64,000 nt of DNA from Thalassospira profundimaris (GTDB lineage: Bacteria; Pseudomonadota; Alphaproteobacteria; Rhodospirillales; Thalassospiraceae): NCBI RefSeq assembly GCF_003326755.1, contig NZ_JPWH01000020.1, forward strand, positions 1 through 64,000, written 5' to 3'. Below are positions 1 through 18,482 of the stretch, in pieces; within the stretch, counting starts at the first letter, position 1; every line of letters begins with the position of its first letter. Below the pieces are notes generated by a model. The model was not told the DNA's origin. It was given only the letters and a program-made list of their open reading frames with translations, and made no database searches. The position numbers were made by a program, and so were the translations under genes.

Positions 1-46
1 CAACGTTAACGTGCGGCTTTGTACGCGCAAATTTTTCTTTAGCCAT
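1..46 (-). CDS. tuf: Elongation factor Tu, N-terminal 15 codons (copy cut by window edge)
   Basis: The first 46 bases read on the minus strand give [15 protein letters not shown], the same residues that start the complete EF-Tu gene at 16862. The nucleotide sequence differs from that copy at only three synonymous third positions near the start codon. EF-Tu delivers aminoacyl-tRNA to the ribosome. The gene lies 29 bases downstream of fusA, the usual last position of the rpsL-rpsG-fusA-tuf operon. The rest of the gene is outside the window. Confidence 0.95.
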   Translation of the reverse strand, partial: MAKEKFARTKPHVNV

Positions 47-75
47 TTTTAACTCCGTTTATTCCTTGCTTCGCC

Positions 76-2157
76 TTAGCCGGCCGATTTGGCACGGACT
101 TCGTCCGCGACAGCCTGCGGCACGTCGGCGTAATGATCGAACTGCATCACGAACTGGGCACGACCCTGAGACATGGAACGCAGCGTGTTGACATAACCGA
201 ACATGTTTGCCAGCGGGACATAAGCCGTGACGACGCGCGCGATACCGCGAGAGTCCATGTCACGAACCTGGCCACGACGGCTGTTCAGGTCGCCAATGAT
301 GTCGCCCATATATTCTTCGGGGGTCACGACCTCAACCTTCATGATCGGCTCAAGAAGCTTCGGACGAGCTTTCCCGAGACCTTCACGGAAGGCAGCGCGT
401 GCAGCAATTTCAAAGGCCATCACGCTCGAGTCGACGTCGTGATATGCGCCGTCGGTCAGGGTGATGGAAAGGTCGGTCACAGGGAAGCCTGCGATAACGC
501 CATTCGGCAGCGAGCTTTCAAGACCCTTCTGGACACCGGGGATGTATTCCTTCGGCACGTTACCGCCAACGACGGTATCGCTAAAGGAGAACCCGCTGCC
601 CGGTTCACCCGGGGTGAAGGTCAACTTGATACGGGCAAACTGACCCGAACCACCCGACTGCTTCTTGTGGGTGTAATCGATATCGACCTGCTGCGAGATG
701 GTTTCGCGATAGGCAACCTGCGGAGCCCCGACATTCGCTTCGACCTTGAATTCACGCTTCATACGGTCAACGATAATGTCGAGATGCAGTTCACCCATGC
801 CCGAAATCACGGTCTGACCGGATTCGTGGTCGGTCTTGACGCGGAAAGACGGATCTTCCTGTGCCAGACGTGCGAGTGCCAGACCCATCTTTTCCTGGTC
901 AGCCTTGGTTTTCGGCTCAACAGCAATTTCGATAACGGGATCCGGGAACTCCATGCGTTCCAGAATGATCGGCTTGGACGGATCGCAGAGCGTATCACCG
1001 GTGGTGGTATCTTTCATACCAACCAGTGCCACGATGTCACCCGAGCAGGCGTATTTGATTTCTTCACGGTTGTTTGAATGCATCAGCAGCATACGACCGA
1101 TACGTTCTTTCTTCTCCTTAACGGAGTTCAGAACGTAGGAACCGGCATCAAGAACACCCGAGTAGATACGAATGAAGGTCAGAGAACCGACAAACGGGTC
1201 ACTCATGATCTTGAATGCCAGCGCCGAGAACGGTGCTTCGTCATTCAGCGGACGTGAATCGGGCTCGTCTTCGGTACCCGGCTTGACACCACGCACATCG
1301 GTGATGTCGTCAGGTGCGGGCATATAGTCGATAACGGCATCAAGAAGGGGCTGAACACCCTTGTTCTTGAACGCGGTACCCAACAGAACCGGAACCAGCT
1401 TGGACGCCAGCGTACCCTTACGGATACAGGCCTTCAGCGTTTCTTCAGACGGCATTTCGCCTTCGAGATACGCTTCCATCACTTCTTCGTCAAATTCGAC
1501 GGCGGCTTCGATCAGGGCTTCACGATATTCGTTCGCCTGGTCAGCCAGGGAATCACGAATTTCGCGATATTCAAATTCAGCACCCAGGGATTCGTCTTTC
1601 CAGACGATTTCCCGGTTGTGAACCAGATCGACAACACCTTCAAACTCGGATTCAGAACCGATCGGCAACTGCAACACGGCCGTGTTGGCACCAAGACGTT
1701 CTTTCATCATCTCGACGCAACGGAAGAAGTCCGCGCCGGTACGGTCCATCTTGTTGACAAAGCACATCCGCGGGACGTGGTATTTGTCAGCCTGGCGCCA
1801 TACGGTTTCGGTCTGCGGTTCAACACCGGAAACCGCGTCAAACACGGCGCAGGCACCGTCGAGCACGCGCAGCGAACGTTCAACTTCAATCGTGAAGTCA
1901 ACGTGGCCCGGCGTGTCAATGATGTTAACGCGGTGATCTTTCCAGAAGCAGGTGGTTGCAGCAGACGTAATCGTAATGCCGCGTTCCTGTTCCTGTTCCA
2001 TCCAGTCCATCGTCGCGGCGCCGTCATGGACTTCGCCGATTTTGTAGGACTTGCCGGTGTAGAATAGAATTCGCTCGGTTGTCGTGGTTTTACCGGCATC
2101 AATGTGCGCCATGATGCCGATATTGCGATACCGAGAGATCGGAGTACGTTGTACCAT
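76..2157 (-). CDS. fusA: Elongation factor G
   Basis: This 693-residue translational GTPase drives ribosomal translocation. The N-terminal G domain shows the P loop [14 protein letters not shown] (about residues 17-30), the switch region with [16 protein letters not shown] and NKMD, followed by the standard EF-G domains through to the C terminus. Length matches bacterial EF-G. It sits in the order rpsL-rpsG-fusA-tuf with short gaps, so it is presumably part of the str operon transcribed from the promoter upstream of rpsL. Nothing unusual is visible. Confidence 0.98.
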   Translation of the reverse strand: MVQRTPISRYRNIGIMAHIDAGKTTTTERILFYTGKSYKIGEVHDGAATMDWMEQEQERGITITSAATTCFWKDHRVNIIDTPGHVDFTIEVERSLRVLDGACAVFDAVSGVEPQTETVWRQADKYHVPRMCFVNKMDRTGADFFRCVEMMKERLGANTAVLQLPIGSESEFEGVVDLVHNREIVWKDESLGAEFEYREIRDSLADQANEYREALIEAAVEFDEEVMEAYLEGEMPSEETLKACIRKGTLASKLVPVLLGTAFKNKGVQPLLDAVIDYMPAPDDITDVRGVKPGTEDEPDSRPLNDEAPFSALAFKIMSDPFVGSLTFIRIYSGVLDAGSYVLNSVKEKKERIGRMLLMHSNNREEIKYACSGDIVALVGMKDTTTGDTLCDPSKPIILERMEFPDPVIEIAVEPKTKADQEKMGLALARLAQEDPSFRVKTDHESGQTVISGMGELHLDIIVDRMKREFKVEANVGAPQVAYRETISQQVDIDYTHKKQSGGSGQFARIKLTFTPGEPGSGFSFSDTVVGGNVPKEYIPGVQKGLESSLPNGVIAGFPVTDLSITLTDGAYHDVDSSVMAFEIAARAAFREGLGKARPKLLEPIMKVEVVTPEEYMGDIIGDLNSRRGQVRDMDSRGIARVVTAYVPLANMFGYVNTLRSMSQGRAQFVMQFDHYADVPQAVADEVRAKSAG

Positions 2158-2184
2158 AATCGACTCTTGATCTTTGGGTCTGAA

Positions 2185-2652
<468 letters not shown>

Positions 2653-2664
2653 TCAATGCGCTCC

Positions 2665-3036
2665 TTATTTCGGACGCTTCGCGCCGTATTTCGAACGACG
2701 CTGCTTACGGTCTTTAACACCCTGCGTATCGAGGGTACCGCGAATAATGTGATAACGAACACCCGGCAAGTCCTTCACACGGCCGCCACGGATCATGACG
2801 ACAGAGTGTTCCTGCAGGTTGTGGCCTTCACCCGGAATGTAGCTGGTGACTTCGTAGCCGTTGGTCAAACGGACACGGGCAACCTTACGAAGTGCCGAGT
2901 TCGGCTTTTTCGGTGTGGTGGTGTAAACACGGGTACACACGCCACGCTTCTGCGGGCATGCTTCCAGTGCAGGCACCATATCGCGCTGAGAGCGCGGCGA
3001 CCGCGACTTGCGGATCAACTGGTTAATCGTAGGCAT
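2665..3036 (-). CDS. rpsL: 30S ribosomal protein S12
   Basis: This 123-residue protein starts [12 protein letters not shown] and belongs to the decoding centre of the small subunit. The lysines at which streptomycin-resistance changes normally occur are both the sensitive type: [12 protein letters not shown] and [11 protein letters not shown]. It is the first gene of the str operon and is preceded by a long leader and a good sigma-70-like promoter at 3265-3293. Confidence 0.98.
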   Translation of the reverse strand: MPTINQLIRKSRSPRSQRDMVPALEACPQKRGVCTRVYTTTPKKPNSALRKVARVRLTNGYEVTSYIPGEGHNLQEHSVVMIRGGRVKDLPGVRYHIIRGTLDTQGVKDRKQRRSKYGAKRPK

Positions 3037-3264
3037 TAACTTTCCCTTTTGCCTTAACGGACGCCACTTGGGCGTACTCTATCGACGCACGACGAACGAC
3101 CGCTTTGCTTTTGCCAAAAGACAAAAACATCGCGGACGCCCAAAAAAGCAGGTTGGATCCTGCCTCGACGGCCGTCAAAGTCGCCTGATGCGACGGAAGG
3201 GCATCTCCGCCCGGAACCATTATCGGCACCGCCACAGAAACACCCCCCAAGATTCGGTGGGCGC

Positions 3265-3293
3265 ATACTAGTGACGGGCCCATATCGCGTCAA
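3265..3293 (-). promoter_or_regulatory. Sigma-70-type promoter of rpsL-rpsG-fusA-tuf
   Basis: On the minus strand TTGACG (3293-3288) is followed after exactly 17 bases by TAGTAT (3270-3265). It lies 230 bases upstream of the rpsL start, giving a leader of roughly 220 nt. The 369-base gap 3037-3405 between rpoC and rpsL otherwise holds no credible gene; the open frames there have no family resemblance. Confidence 0.6.
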
Positions 3294-3405
3294 GCAAAAC
3301 CCTTGGAGCCATCGAGTTGGCGCTTCAAACGCCGAAACGAACCGGGGCGTCGATCAAAAATTCCCGGTTCGTCTCTGATTCTTTCATAACCTTGCGCGTA
3401 AATCC

Positions 3406-7599
<4,194 letters not shown>

Positions 7600-7695
7600 A
7601 AAGGCTCTCCCGCTATGCCCGGCCGCGCCGGGTTTCGCCAATTTCAGGCCGAAAGATGCAATGGCGGACGAAGCAAGCTTCGCCCGCCCTGGATT

Positions 7696-11862
<4,167 letters not shown>

Positions 11863-12171
11863 CATCGTTCCTTTAATCGCGCCTCCCCACACCGTCCGAA
11901 CTCGTCGTCGAACATGCCCCCGCAAAAAATGCGTTCAGCACAACGACGCCCGAGCCCCGTACGGGGCGGGCGTTACTTAAATATGACCGCGGATGTTATT
12001 TGACATCCAACATGAATAGAGATCACTGATCCCTCGGCTGTCGACGCCGCCAAAGATAACCTTCGGCAAAAACAGTCTCGCACTATGTATGATTAGCTTT
12101 GGCAGCGTCAACCGTTAAATTTCCCTTTCGCGTCCTGCGGTGTCAAAAAATATATCCCGCAAAGACGGATA

Positions 12172-12200
12172 GGTCGACGTCCCCAAAAGGAACGCCGACC
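12172..12200 (-). other. Hairpin in the rplL-rpoB intergenic region
   Basis: GGTCGACGT (12172-12180) and ACGCCGACC (12192-12200) pair with one mismatch around a C-rich loop. It lies 24 bases after rplL in the 361-base gap 11863-12223 before rpoB. In other bacteria this gap carries an attenuator or RNase III processing site. There is no U tract, so a processing or partial-attenuation role is only inferred. I see no gene in the gap. Confidence 0.4.
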
Positions 12201-12223
12201 CAAACCTTGGCAAAAGCCGCCGA

Positions 12224-12598
12224 TTATTTGAGTTCGACGGTTGCGCCAGCTTCTTCAAGCTTCTTCTTGATTTCTTCAGCTTCTTCCTTAGCCACGCCTT
12301 CTTTGACCGGCTTCGGAGCGCCTTCGACCAGGTCTTTGGCTTCTTTCAGGCCAAGACCGGTGATTGCGCGAACTTCTTTAATGACGTTGATTTTCTTGTC
12401 GCCGGCAGATGCCAGAACAACGTCAAATTCGGTTTTTTCTTCAGCAGCTTCAGCAGCAGCACCACCAGCAGCGGCAGCAACAGCAACCGGAGCAGCGGCG
12501 GAAACGCCCCATTCTTCTTCGAGAAGCTTGGACAGTTCAGCAGCTTCGATAACGGTGAGCTTGGAGAGCTCTTCGACGAGTGCCTTAAGATCGGCCAT
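12224..12598 (-). CDS. rplL: 50S ribosomal protein L7/L12
   Basis: The 124-residue stalk protein shows the N-terminal dimerisation segment ([16 protein letters not shown]), an alanine-rich flexible hinge around residues 35-55, and the C-terminal factor-binding domain with [20 protein letters not shown]. It recruits translational GTPases. It follows rplJ by 48 bases. Length and composition are typical. Confidence 0.98.
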   Translation of the reverse strand: MADLKALVEELSKLTVIEAAELSKLLEEEWGVSAAAPVAVAAAAGGAAAEAAEEKTEFDVVLASAGDKKINVIKEVRAITGLGLKEAKDLVEGAPKPVKEGVAKEEAEEIKKKLEEAGATVELK

Positions 12599-12646
12599 TT
12601 TGATAACTCCTAGGCTTAAACTTGGTAGTATTGAGGTAAAAAAGGG

Positions 12647-13165
12647 TTACGCGGCTTCGCCTTTGTCGGCATATGCCTTGAGCACCTGGGCGATCTGGGC
12701 CGCCGGCTTGGAAGTCAGCGTAGCGATACGCTGTGCCGGGGTCTGGATCATGCCAACCAGTTTTGCGCGCAGTTCGTCGATCGACGGCAGTTCTGCCAGA
12801 GCTTTAACACCCTGTTCATCCAGAACCTGTTCGCCGAGACCACCAGCAACGAGAACAAGCTTCTCGTTTGCCTTGGCAAAATTGGCAGCTACCTTTGCGG
12901 CTGCGGCCGGGTCCGCCGAATAGGCGATCGCGGTCGGGCCGGTGAAGTAATCTGCCAGGTTGGCAAATTTGGTGCCTTCCAGAGCAAGTCGCGTAAGCCG
13001 GTTTTTGGTGACCTTGAAGCCCGCACCAGCTTGACGCATCTGCGCACGAAGAGCGGTAATTTCAGCGACCGTCAGACCCTTGTATTGGGTGACGATGACG
13101 CCTTCCGCACCTTCGAACACTTCGCGCATTTCTGCTACGAACTGTTGTTTTTCATCGCGGTTCAC
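12647..13165 (-). CDS. rplJ: 50S ribosomal protein L10
   Basis: The 172-residue protein starts MNRDEKQQFVAEMREVF and holds the L10 core with VTKNRLTRLALEGT. It forms the base of the L7/L12 stalk. In gamma- and other proteobacteria the L10-(L12)4 complex represses its own mRNA by binding a leader; the structured 279-base gap upstream (13166-13444) fits such a leader. Confidence 0.98.
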   Translation of the reverse strand: MNRDEKQQFVAEMREVFEGAEGVIVTQYKGLTVAEITALRAQMRQAGAGFKVTKNRLTRLALEGTKFANLADYFTGPTAIAYSADPAAAAKVAANFAKANEKLVLVAGGLGEQVLDEQGVKALAELPSIDELRAKLVGMIQTPAQRIATLTSKPAAQIAQVLKAYADKGEAA

Positions 13166-13444
13166 AATCAGTCTCCGACATTTTGCTTTTTGCCCTGAAC
13201 CCCTAAGGGTTCACAGACGTGACCGGTCCACAGGAACCGGTCGATGACGCCCGTCCGTTTGCCAGATGTTCAAGCCTTTGGAAAACCCCGATAACGGGAA
13301 ATTCTAGAACCGGAACCTCTGCCTATGCAGGAGATTAAGAGCAATCAGACATTGCCCACCTGCAGTCTGGGACAGACAGGTAGAGAGGGGATAGCCCCCT
13401 CTCCGGCAACCGGCCCGCCCGGGGGCAGACCGGAAACTCAAATC
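13166..13444 (-). promoter_or_regulatory. Structured leader upstream of rplJ, candidate L10 autoregulatory region
   Basis: Two clear inverted repeats are present. GAGAGGGG (13383-13390) pairs with CCCCTCTC (13396-13403), and GACCGGT (13221-13227) pairs with ACCGGTC (13236-13242). The position between rplA and rplJ is where the L10 leader lies in other bacteria. Assignment rests on position and secondary structure, not on a matched covariance model. Confidence 0.45.
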
Positions 13445-14143
13445 TTAGTTGGTCGCGATATCCGAAACGGCGACCTTAACGCCAGCACCCATCGTGGAGC
13501 TGACAGCGGCACGCTTCAGATAGGTGCCCTTGGCACCGGTCGGTTTCGCCTTGACGATCGCCGAAACGAACGCCTTGACGTTTTCAACCAGCTGTTCTTC
13601 GCTAAACGATGCCTTGCCCACGCCAGCGTGAACCAGACCATTCTTTTCAGCGCGGAACTGAACCTGGCCTGCCTTTGCATCGGCAACGGCCTTGGCAACG
13701 TCCATCGTCACGGTGCCGAGTTTCGGGTTCGGCATCAGGCCGCGCGGGCCGAGAACCTTACCGAGACGACCGACAACAGCCATCATGTCCGGGGTTGCAA
13801 TGACGCGATCATAATTCAGATCGCCGCCCTGCATTGCGGTCATCAGGTCTTCGGCGCCAACAGCATCCGCACCCGCTTTCTGGGCTTCTTCTGCTTTGGC
13901 GTCTTTTGCGAAGACAGCAACACGCATGGTTTTACCGGTACCGTGCGGCAGCGATACAACACCACGAACCATCTGGTCGGCGTGACGCGGGTCAACACCC
14001 AGGTTCATCGCGATTTCAACGGTTTCGTCGAACTTTGCTTTTGCACCGTCTTTGACAAGCTTGATGGCAGCAGCAAGTTCATACTGTTTGTTACGGTCAA
14101 TGCCCTCATAGGCCTGGGCAAGGCGCTTACCAGTCTTGGCCAT
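13445..14143 (-). CDS. rplA: 50S ribosomal protein L1
   Basis: The 232-residue product starts [14 protein letters not shown] and contains [20 protein letters not shown] and the L1 signature with [21 protein letters not shown]1 forms the mobile stalk at the ribosomal E site. The chosen ATG has a GGAG site ten bases upstream and lies four bases after the rplK stop; an in-frame upstream extension of 11 codons would overlap rplK and is rejected. Confidence 0.98.
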   Translation of the reverse strand: MAKTGKRLAQAYEGIDRNKQYELAAAIKLVKDGAKAKFDETVEIAMNLGVDPRHADQMVRGVVSLPHGTGKTMRVAVFAKDAKAEEAQKAGADAVGAEDLMTAMQGGDLNYDRVIATPDMMAVVGRLGKVLGPRGLMPNPKLGTVTMDVAKAVADAKAGQVQFRAEKNGLVHAGVGKASFSEEQLVENVKAFVSAIVKAKPTGAKGTYLKRAAVSSTMGAGVKVAVSDIATN

Positions 14144-14147
14144 CGTC

Positions 14148-14576
14148 TTACTCCACAACCTCGAGACCCATTGCACGGGCCGAACCTTCGATCATCGCCA
14201 TAGCGCCCTTGATGTCGACCGCATTAAGGTCAGCCATCTTGGCATTGGCAATTTCTTCGACCTGGGCTTTGGTCACTTTACCGACAAAACCCTTGCCGGT
14301 CGTACCCGAACCCTTTGCCAGACCTGCTGCCTTTTTCAGGAAGTAGGATGCAGGCGGGGTTTTGGTGACAAAGCTGAAAGAACGGTCGGCATAGACGGTG
14401 ATGACGACAGGAATCGGCATACCGGGTTCCATCTGCTGGGTTGCAGCATTGAACGCCTTACAGAATTCCATAATGTTCACGCCGCGCTGACCCAGAGCCG
14501 GGCCGACGGGCGGTGACGGGTTGGCTTTACCAGCGGCAATCTGCAGCTTGATATAGCCAGTAATCTTTTTGGCCAT
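14148..14576 (-). CDS. rplK: 50S ribosomal protein L11
   Basis: This 142-residue protein ([16 protein letters not shown]) carries the proline-rich linker with [20 protein letters not shown] and the C-terminal rRNA-binding domain ending in [13 protein letters not shown]11 binds the GTPase-associated centre of 23S rRNA. It heads the rplK-rplA pair downstream of nusG. Confidence 0.98.
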   Translation of the reverse strand: MAKKITGYIKLQIAAGKANPSPPVGPALGQRGVNIMEFCKAFNAATQQMEPGMPIPVVITVYADRSFSFVTKTPPASYFLKKAAGLAKGSGTTGKGFVGKVTKAQVEEIANAKMADLNAVDIKGAMAMIEGSARAMGLEVVE

Positions 14577-14680
14577 TTCACTTACCTCTTAAAGAAGCGC
14601 GCGGTCCGGTCATGGCTGACCTCCCGCGCTCTATAAACCGGATACAAAACCTTGCAATCCGGAAACTTTTCAAAGATCGA

Positions 14681-15214
14681 TCAGATCTTTTCGACCTGGG
14701 TGTATTCCAGCTCGACCGGGGTTGAACGACCAAAGATCGACACAGACACCTTAAGGCGTGCGCGCTCTTCGTCGACCCCTTCGACCACACCACTAAAGGA
14801 TGCGAACGGACCATCCGAAACCCGGACTTCTTCGCCAACTTCAAAGCTGACTGTGGATTTCGGACGATCAACACCTTCCTGAACCTGATGCAGGATATGC
14901 TGGGCTTCCTTTTCCGAAATCGGCATCGGCTTGCCACGGCTACCAAGGAAATCTGTAACCTTGGCAGTGTTTTTGACCAGATGCCAGCTTTCGTCCGTCA
15001 GCTGCATTTTCAGCAACACATAACCCGGGAAGAACTTGCGCTCGGCATTGACCTTGCTGCCACGACGCATTTCGGTAATTTCTTCGGTCGGGACCAGAAC
15101 TTCCGCAATCTCGCCTTCAAGACCTTTCTTGATCGACTGTTCGCGGATCGACTGGGCGACCTTTTTTTCAAAACCGGAATGGACGTGCAGCACGTACCAG
15201 CGATGCTCAGCCAT
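14681..15214 (-). CDS. nusG: Transcription termination/antitermination factor NusG
   Basis: The 177-residue protein has the NGN domain starting MAEHRWYVLHVHSGFE and FFPGYVLLKMQL, and a C-terminal KOW domain with VGEEVRVSDGPFASFSGVVE. NusG couples RNA polymerase to Rho or to the ribosome. The start at 15214 leaves one base between the secE stop and the ATG; a longer frame to 15232 would overlap secE. A 104-base gap separates it from rplK. Confidence 0.97.
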   Translation of the reverse strand: MAEHRWYVLHVHSGFEKKVAQSIREQSIKKGLEGEIAEVLVPTEEITEMRRGSKVNAERKFFPGYVLLKMQLTDESWHLVKNTAKVTDFLGSRGKPMPISEKEAQHILHQVQEGVDRPKSTVSFEVGEEVRVSDGPFASFSGVVEGVDEERARLKVSVSIFGRSTPVELEYTQVEKI

Positions 15215-15215
15215 A

Positions 15216-15413
15216 TCAGCCCCCGACACCAAAGATCAGCTTGACGCCCAGGGCAAGAAGCTGATCAACGACAAAAAAGAAAACAGACGCAAAAGCAACC
15301 ATGATGAAAACCATCAGGGTTGATACGGTCGTTTCCTTGCGGGTCGGCCACGTAACCTTGCGGGCTTCCTGGCGAACCTGTTGTACGAATTGTGCCGGTG
15401 ACGTTTTAGCCAT
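15216..15413 (-). CDS. secE: Preprotein translocase subunit SecE
   Basis: The 65-residue protein has the short bacterial SecE form: the amphipathic segment FVQQVRQEARKVTWPTRKET followed by a single transmembrane helix (VFIMVAFASVFFFVVDQLLA). SecE clamps the SecY channel in the inner membrane. It lies between tRNA-Trp and nusG, the standard order. Confidence 0.95.
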   Translation of the reverse strand: MAKTSPAQFVQQVRQEARKVTWPTRKETTVSTLMVFIMVAFASVFFFVVDQLLALGVKLIFGVGG

Positions 15414-15463
15414 TGTCGGGTGTGTACCGTTTCAAATGCTTATTAAATCAGGCCCGGAAAAAA

Positions 15464-15539
15464 TGGCAGGAGCGGAGGGACTCGAACCCACGGCCCTCGG
15501 TTTTGGAGACCGATGCTCTACCAACTGAGCTACACTCCT
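15464..15539 (-). tRNA. tRNA-Trp (anticodon CCA)
   Basis: On the minus strand a full cloverleaf is readable: acceptor AGGAGTG/CGCTCCT, anticodon loop CTCCAAA giving CCA, TTCGAGTCC T-arm, discriminator G and an encoded 3' CCA. It sits between tuf and secE, as in most proteobacteria. Confidence 0.96.
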
Positions 15540-15605
15540 ATAATCTTGCCAGAAACAGTTGGTAATCAATTTTGTTTCCGACACATCCCCATCCGGGTGG
15601 TGGGG

Positions 15606-15634
15606 TGTGCGGGCGGCTTATATCCGCCCGCACA
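15606..15634 (-). other. Hairpin between tuf and tRNA-Trp
   Basis: TGTGCGGGCGG (15606-15616) and CCGCCCGCACA (15624-15634) form a perfect 11-base-pair stem with a 7-base loop. It follows the tuf stop by 38 bases on the minus strand. No U tract follows, so it may stabilise or process the tuf end rather than terminate fully. Confidence 0.5.
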
Positions 15635-15671
15635 TCAAAGATCAAGCATCTATTCGATGCAAAATCACAAA

Positions 15672-16862
15672 TTATTCAATAATCTTGGCAACGACGCCCG
15701 CGCCGACGGTACGACCGCCTTCACGGATTGCGAAACGCAGACCTTCGTCCATCGCGATCGGTGCGATCAGCGTTGCGACCATCTGCACGTTATCGCCCGG
15801 CATCACCATTTCCGTGCCTTCCGGCAGTTCGATCGAACCGGTAACGTCCGTCGTACGGAAGTAGAACTGCGGACGGTAGTTCGAGAAGAACGGCGTGTGA
15901 CGACCACCTTCATCCTTCGTCAGGATGTAGGCTTCTGCCTGGAACTTGGTGTGCGGGGTGATCGAGCCGACATGAGCCAGAACCTGGCCACGTTCGACGT
16001 CTTCACGCTTGGTACCACGCAGCAGCGCACCAATGTTGTCGCCAGCTTCGCCCTGGTCGAGCAGCTTGCGGAACATTTCAACGCCGGTAACGGTGGTTTT
16101 GACGGTGGCTTTGATGCCGACGATTTCGACTTCTTCACCAACCTTGACGATACCGGTTTCAACACGACCGGTCACAACCGTACCACGACCCGAGATCGAG
16201 AACACGTCTTCGATCGGCATCAGGAACGGCTTGTCCTTCGGACGGTCCGGCGCCGGGATGTAATCGTCAACAGCGGCCATCAGTTCCATGATGGCGTTCT
16301 TGCCGATTTCGTCGTCGCGACCTTCCAGAGCAGCAAGAGCCGAGCCCTTGATGATCGGAATATCGTCGCCCGGGAAGTCGTAGGACGACAGCAGTTCACG
16401 GATTTCCATTTCGACGAGTTCGAGCAGCTCTTCGTCGTCAACCTGGTCAACCTTGTTCATGAACACGACCAGTGCCGGAACGCCAACCTGGCGGGCCAGA
16501 AGGATGTGCTCGCGGGTCTGCGGCATGGGGCCGTCAGCTGCCGAAACAACCAGAATACCACCGTCCATCTGGGCGGCACCGGTGATCATGTTCTTCACAT
16601 AGTCAGCGTGGCCCGGGCAGTCGACGTGCGCATAGTGGCGGTTTTCGGTTTCATATTCGACGTGCGCGGTCGAGATCGTGATACCACGTGCCTTCTCTTC
16701 CGGTGCCTTGTCGATCATGTTGTAGTCCTGGAACGACGCACCGCCGCTTTCTGCCAGTACTTTCGTGATCGCTGCGGTCAGCGTGGTTTTACCGTGGTCA
16801 ACGTGGCCGACGGTGCCAACGTTAACGTGCGGCTTTGTACGCGCAAACTTTTCCTTGGCCAT
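15672..16862 (-). CDS. tuf: Elongation factor Tu
   Basis: The complete 396-residue EF-Tu carries [14 protein letters not shown] (P loop, about residues 19-32), [40 protein letters not shown] (guanine-specificity NKxD) and the domain 2/3 barrels. This second copy lies in the tRNA-Tyr/tRNA-Gly/tuf/tRNA-Trp/secE arrangement. The near identity of its start to the copy at 1-46 suggests gene conversion keeps the pair alike. Confidence 0.98.
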   Translation of the reverse strand: MAKEKFARTKPHVNVGTVGHVDHGKTTLTAAITKVLAESGGASFQDYNMIDKAPEEKARGITISTAHVEYETENRHYAHVDCPGHADYVKNMITGAAQMDGGILVVSAADGPMPQTREHILLARQVGVPALVVFMNKVDQVDDEELLELVEMEIRELLSSYDFPGDDIPIIKGSALAALEGRDDEIGKNAIMELMAAVDDYIPAPDRPKDKPFLMPIEDVFSISGRGTVVTGRVETGIVKVGEEVEIVGIKATVKTTVTGVEMFRKLLDQGEAGDNIGALLRGTKREDVERGQVLAHVGSITPHTKFQAEAYILTKDEGGRHTPFFSNYRPQFYFRTTDVTGSIELPEGTEMVMPGDNVQMVATLIAPIAMDEGLRFAIREGGRTVGAGVVAKIIE

Positions 16863-16936
16863 TGCCCTCAGATCCTAATCCGAACCAAAAAAACACGTAA
16901 GAACCCACCGCACTCGCCGACGGGCCACTAAAATTC

Positions 16937-17010
16937 TGGAGCGGGTGAAGGGAATCGAACCCTCGTCGTAAGCTTGGAAGGCTTCTGCTCTACCATTGAG
17001 CTACACCCGC
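16937..17010 (-). tRNA. tRNA-Gly (anticodon TCC)
   Basis: The minus strand gives acceptor GCGGGTG/CACCCGC, D-arm AGCTCAATGGTAGAGC, anticodon loop CTTCCAA, TTCGATTCC T-arm and an encoded CCA. It lies 74 bases upstream of tuf, probably in the same transcript. Confidence 0.96.
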
Positions 17011-17046
17011 ATATTTATATTGCGAGCTCTCGCGAGGGCGAGAGGT

Positions 17047-17131
17047 TGGTGGAGGGGGCAGGATTCGAACCTGCGTAGACTAAGTCGGCGGATTTACAGT
17101 CCGCTGCATTTGACCGCTCTGCCACCCCTCC
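17047..17131 (-). tRNA. tRNA-Tyr (anticodon GTA)
   Basis: The minus strand gives acceptor GGAGGGG/CCCCTCC, anticodon loop around CTGTAAA (GTA), a long variable arm, a TTCGAATCC T-arm, discriminator A and an encoded CCA. The 85-base length with a long variable arm is normal for tRNA-Tyr. Confidence 0.96.
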
Positions 17132-17183
17132 ACGGGGCTGAAACGCTGTTGGCTGTGAGGCCCGCCTCGTTTCGGCGAGGGAG

Positions 17184-17213
17184 GGAATACGTTGCAGGTA
17201 CCCTTCTTGTCAA
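17184..17213 (-). promoter_or_regulatory. Promoter for tRNA-Tyr/tRNA-Gly/tuf
   Basis: On the minus strand TTGACA (17213-17208) is a perfect -35 hexamer. TATTCC (17189-17184) lies 18 bases further on. It is 53 bases upstream of the tRNA-Tyr 5' end. The weak -10 lowers confidence. Confidence 0.5.
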
Positions 17214-17324
17214 CAGCAAAAAAAGCACGAATTCGCATTTCCTTTCCTATATGCTCGTTTCACCCGGTAAACCGGGCGAAATAAAGTGCATTCAAGTTCT
17301 TATGAGTTGGAGGTTTCCGCCACA

Positions 17325-18203
17325 ATGGCGCGCCGCAGCAAAAATCGTTCATTTTCCCGCCCCGCCGCCTCGCCAGAGGGCGGCATGTCCCCGCAAGACG
17401 CGGAAAACACCGATGGCAATTCCCGCCGGGGTCGCGGACGCGGCCGGGATTCAGGGGCCGGACGGGATTCGTCGCGCCTGATTCTTTTTGGCCGTCATCC
17501 GGTCATGATGGCCATTGCAAACCCGCAACGCACGATTCATCGCATCTGGGCCACCGAAAATGCCCGCGATGAAATCAACTATGCCTTACAGGAAGCCGGA
17601 CGCACCGATATTGCCGTCGATAATGCCGGGCGTGTCGATATTGACCAGATGTTACCGCCCGGATCGGTGCATCAGGGCATGGCCATGCACTGTGCCCCCC
17701 TGCCCCAACCCGCCGTCGAGGATCTGGTGGCGGAATTTCGCGATCAGGATTCGGCAACAGTGCTGATTCTAGATCAGGTCACGGACCCGCACAATGTCGG
17801 CGCGATTCTGCGCAGTGCGGCGGCCTTTGGTGCCAGTGCCGTCATTGTCCCGGATCGTCACGCGCCGACAGAATCGGGTGTCCTGGCAAAATCGGCCAGC
17901 GGGGCACTGGAAGTTGTGCCCTATATCCATGCTGGCAACCTTGCCCGCGCGCTTGAAGCCCTGAAGGGGGCCAATTTCTGGCTGGCAGGCATGGATGGCG
18001 AAGCCGAACAAACCCTGGCCGAGGCCAAACTGACCGGCAAGGTGGGAATCGTCATGGGGTCCGAAGGCGATGGTCTGCGCCGCCTGACCCGGGATAATTG
18101 CGATTTTCTGGTCAAACTGCCGATGACGGACCGCATCGAAAGCCTCAATGTGTCCAATGCGGCGGCGGTCGCCCTTTACGAGTTGTTCCGCACACAGGGA
18201 TAA
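17325..18203 (+). CDS. rlmB: 23S rRNA (guanosine-2'-O-)-methyltransferase, RlmB/TrmH (SpoU) family
   Basis: The 292-residue protein has a basic, disordered N-terminus, the small substrate-binding domain (RLILFGRHPVMMAIANPQRT onward) and a C-terminal SPOUT domain. The three SpoU motifs are visible: DQVTDPHNVGAILRSAAAFG, GIVMGSEGDGLRRLT and ESLNVSNAAAVALYELF. RlmB methylates G2251 in E. coli 23S rRNA; the exact target here is inferred. The start at 17325 gives MARRSKN with GGAGG 11 bases upstream; a frame starting at 17286 is possible but lacks such a site. Confidence 0.88.
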   Translation: MARRSKNRSFSRPAASPEGGMSPQDAENTDGNSRRGRGRGRDSGAGRDSSRLILFGRHPVMMAIANPQRTIHRIWATENARDEINYALQEAGRTDIAVDNAGRVDIDQMLPPGSVHQGMAMHCAPLPQPAVEDLVAEFRDQDSATVLILDQVTDPHNVGAILRSAAAFGASAVIVPDRHAPTESGVLAKSASGALEVVPYIHAGNLARALEALKGANFWLAGMDGEAEQTLAEAKLTGKVGIVMGSEGDGLRRLTRDNCDFLVKLPMTDRIESLNVSNAAAVALYELFRTQG

Positions 18204-18289
18204 ACCGGATTTGATTTTACGCGAATCGCTTGAAACAAAAGGATTTATCGCAAAATAACCGGCGGCGGAAAACCGGATGAATCAGGGGC

Positions 18290-18318
18290 TTGCAATCCTG
18301 ATCCAGCCGGACTATGTT
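18290..18318 (+). promoter_or_regulatory. Promoter of tRNA-Thr
   Basis: TTGCAA (18290-18295), a 17-base spacer, then TATGTT (18313-18318), thirteen bases before the tRNA 5' end at 18331. Spacing and position fit a stable-RNA promoter. Confidence 0.55.
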
Positions 18319-18330
18319 CTCGCCGCTCAC

Positions 18331-18407
18331 GCCGGCATAGCTTTAATTGGTAGAGCAGCGGATTTGTAATCCGAAGGTTGGGAGTTCGAGTCTCTCTGCC
18401 GGCACCA
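18331..18407 (+). tRNA. tRNA-Thr (anticodon TGT)
   Basis: Acceptor GCCGGCA/TGCCGGC, D-arm AGCTTTAATTGGTAGAGC, anticodon loop TTTGTAA (TGT), TTCGAGTCT T-arm, discriminator A and an encoded CCA are all readable on the plus strand. It is a single-gene unit with its own promoter and terminator. Confidence 0.96.
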
Positions 18408-18408
18408 T

Positions 18409-18455
18409 CAAAAGAAAACCCCACATACCGTCACCGGTTGCGGGGTTTTCTTTTG
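18409..18455 (+). terminator. Bidirectional intrinsic terminator between tRNA-Thr and the rhodanese gene
   Basis: CAAAAGAAAACCCC (18409-18422) pairs perfectly over 14 bases with GGGGTTTTCTTTTG (18442-18455). The A/T-rich outer stem gives a U tract in both directions. It serves tRNA-Thr on the plus strand and the convergent gene ending at 18483. Confidence 0.85.
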
Positions 18456-18482
18456 CGCCAGCGATCGCCCGACATGGCAGAC

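Noticed and set aside
133..1077. Plus-strand frame antisense to fusA, and similar ones at 3844-5076, 15513-16931, 41336-42949 and 46595-47932
   Set aside because: All lie opposite clear conserved genes, lack ribosome-binding sites and read as low-information, His/Arg/Gln-rich sequence typical of antisense frames.
3023..3283. Minus-strand frame of 86 codons upstream of rpsL
   Set aside because: It covers the rpsL promoter and leader, overlaps the rpsL start and shows no recognisable domain.
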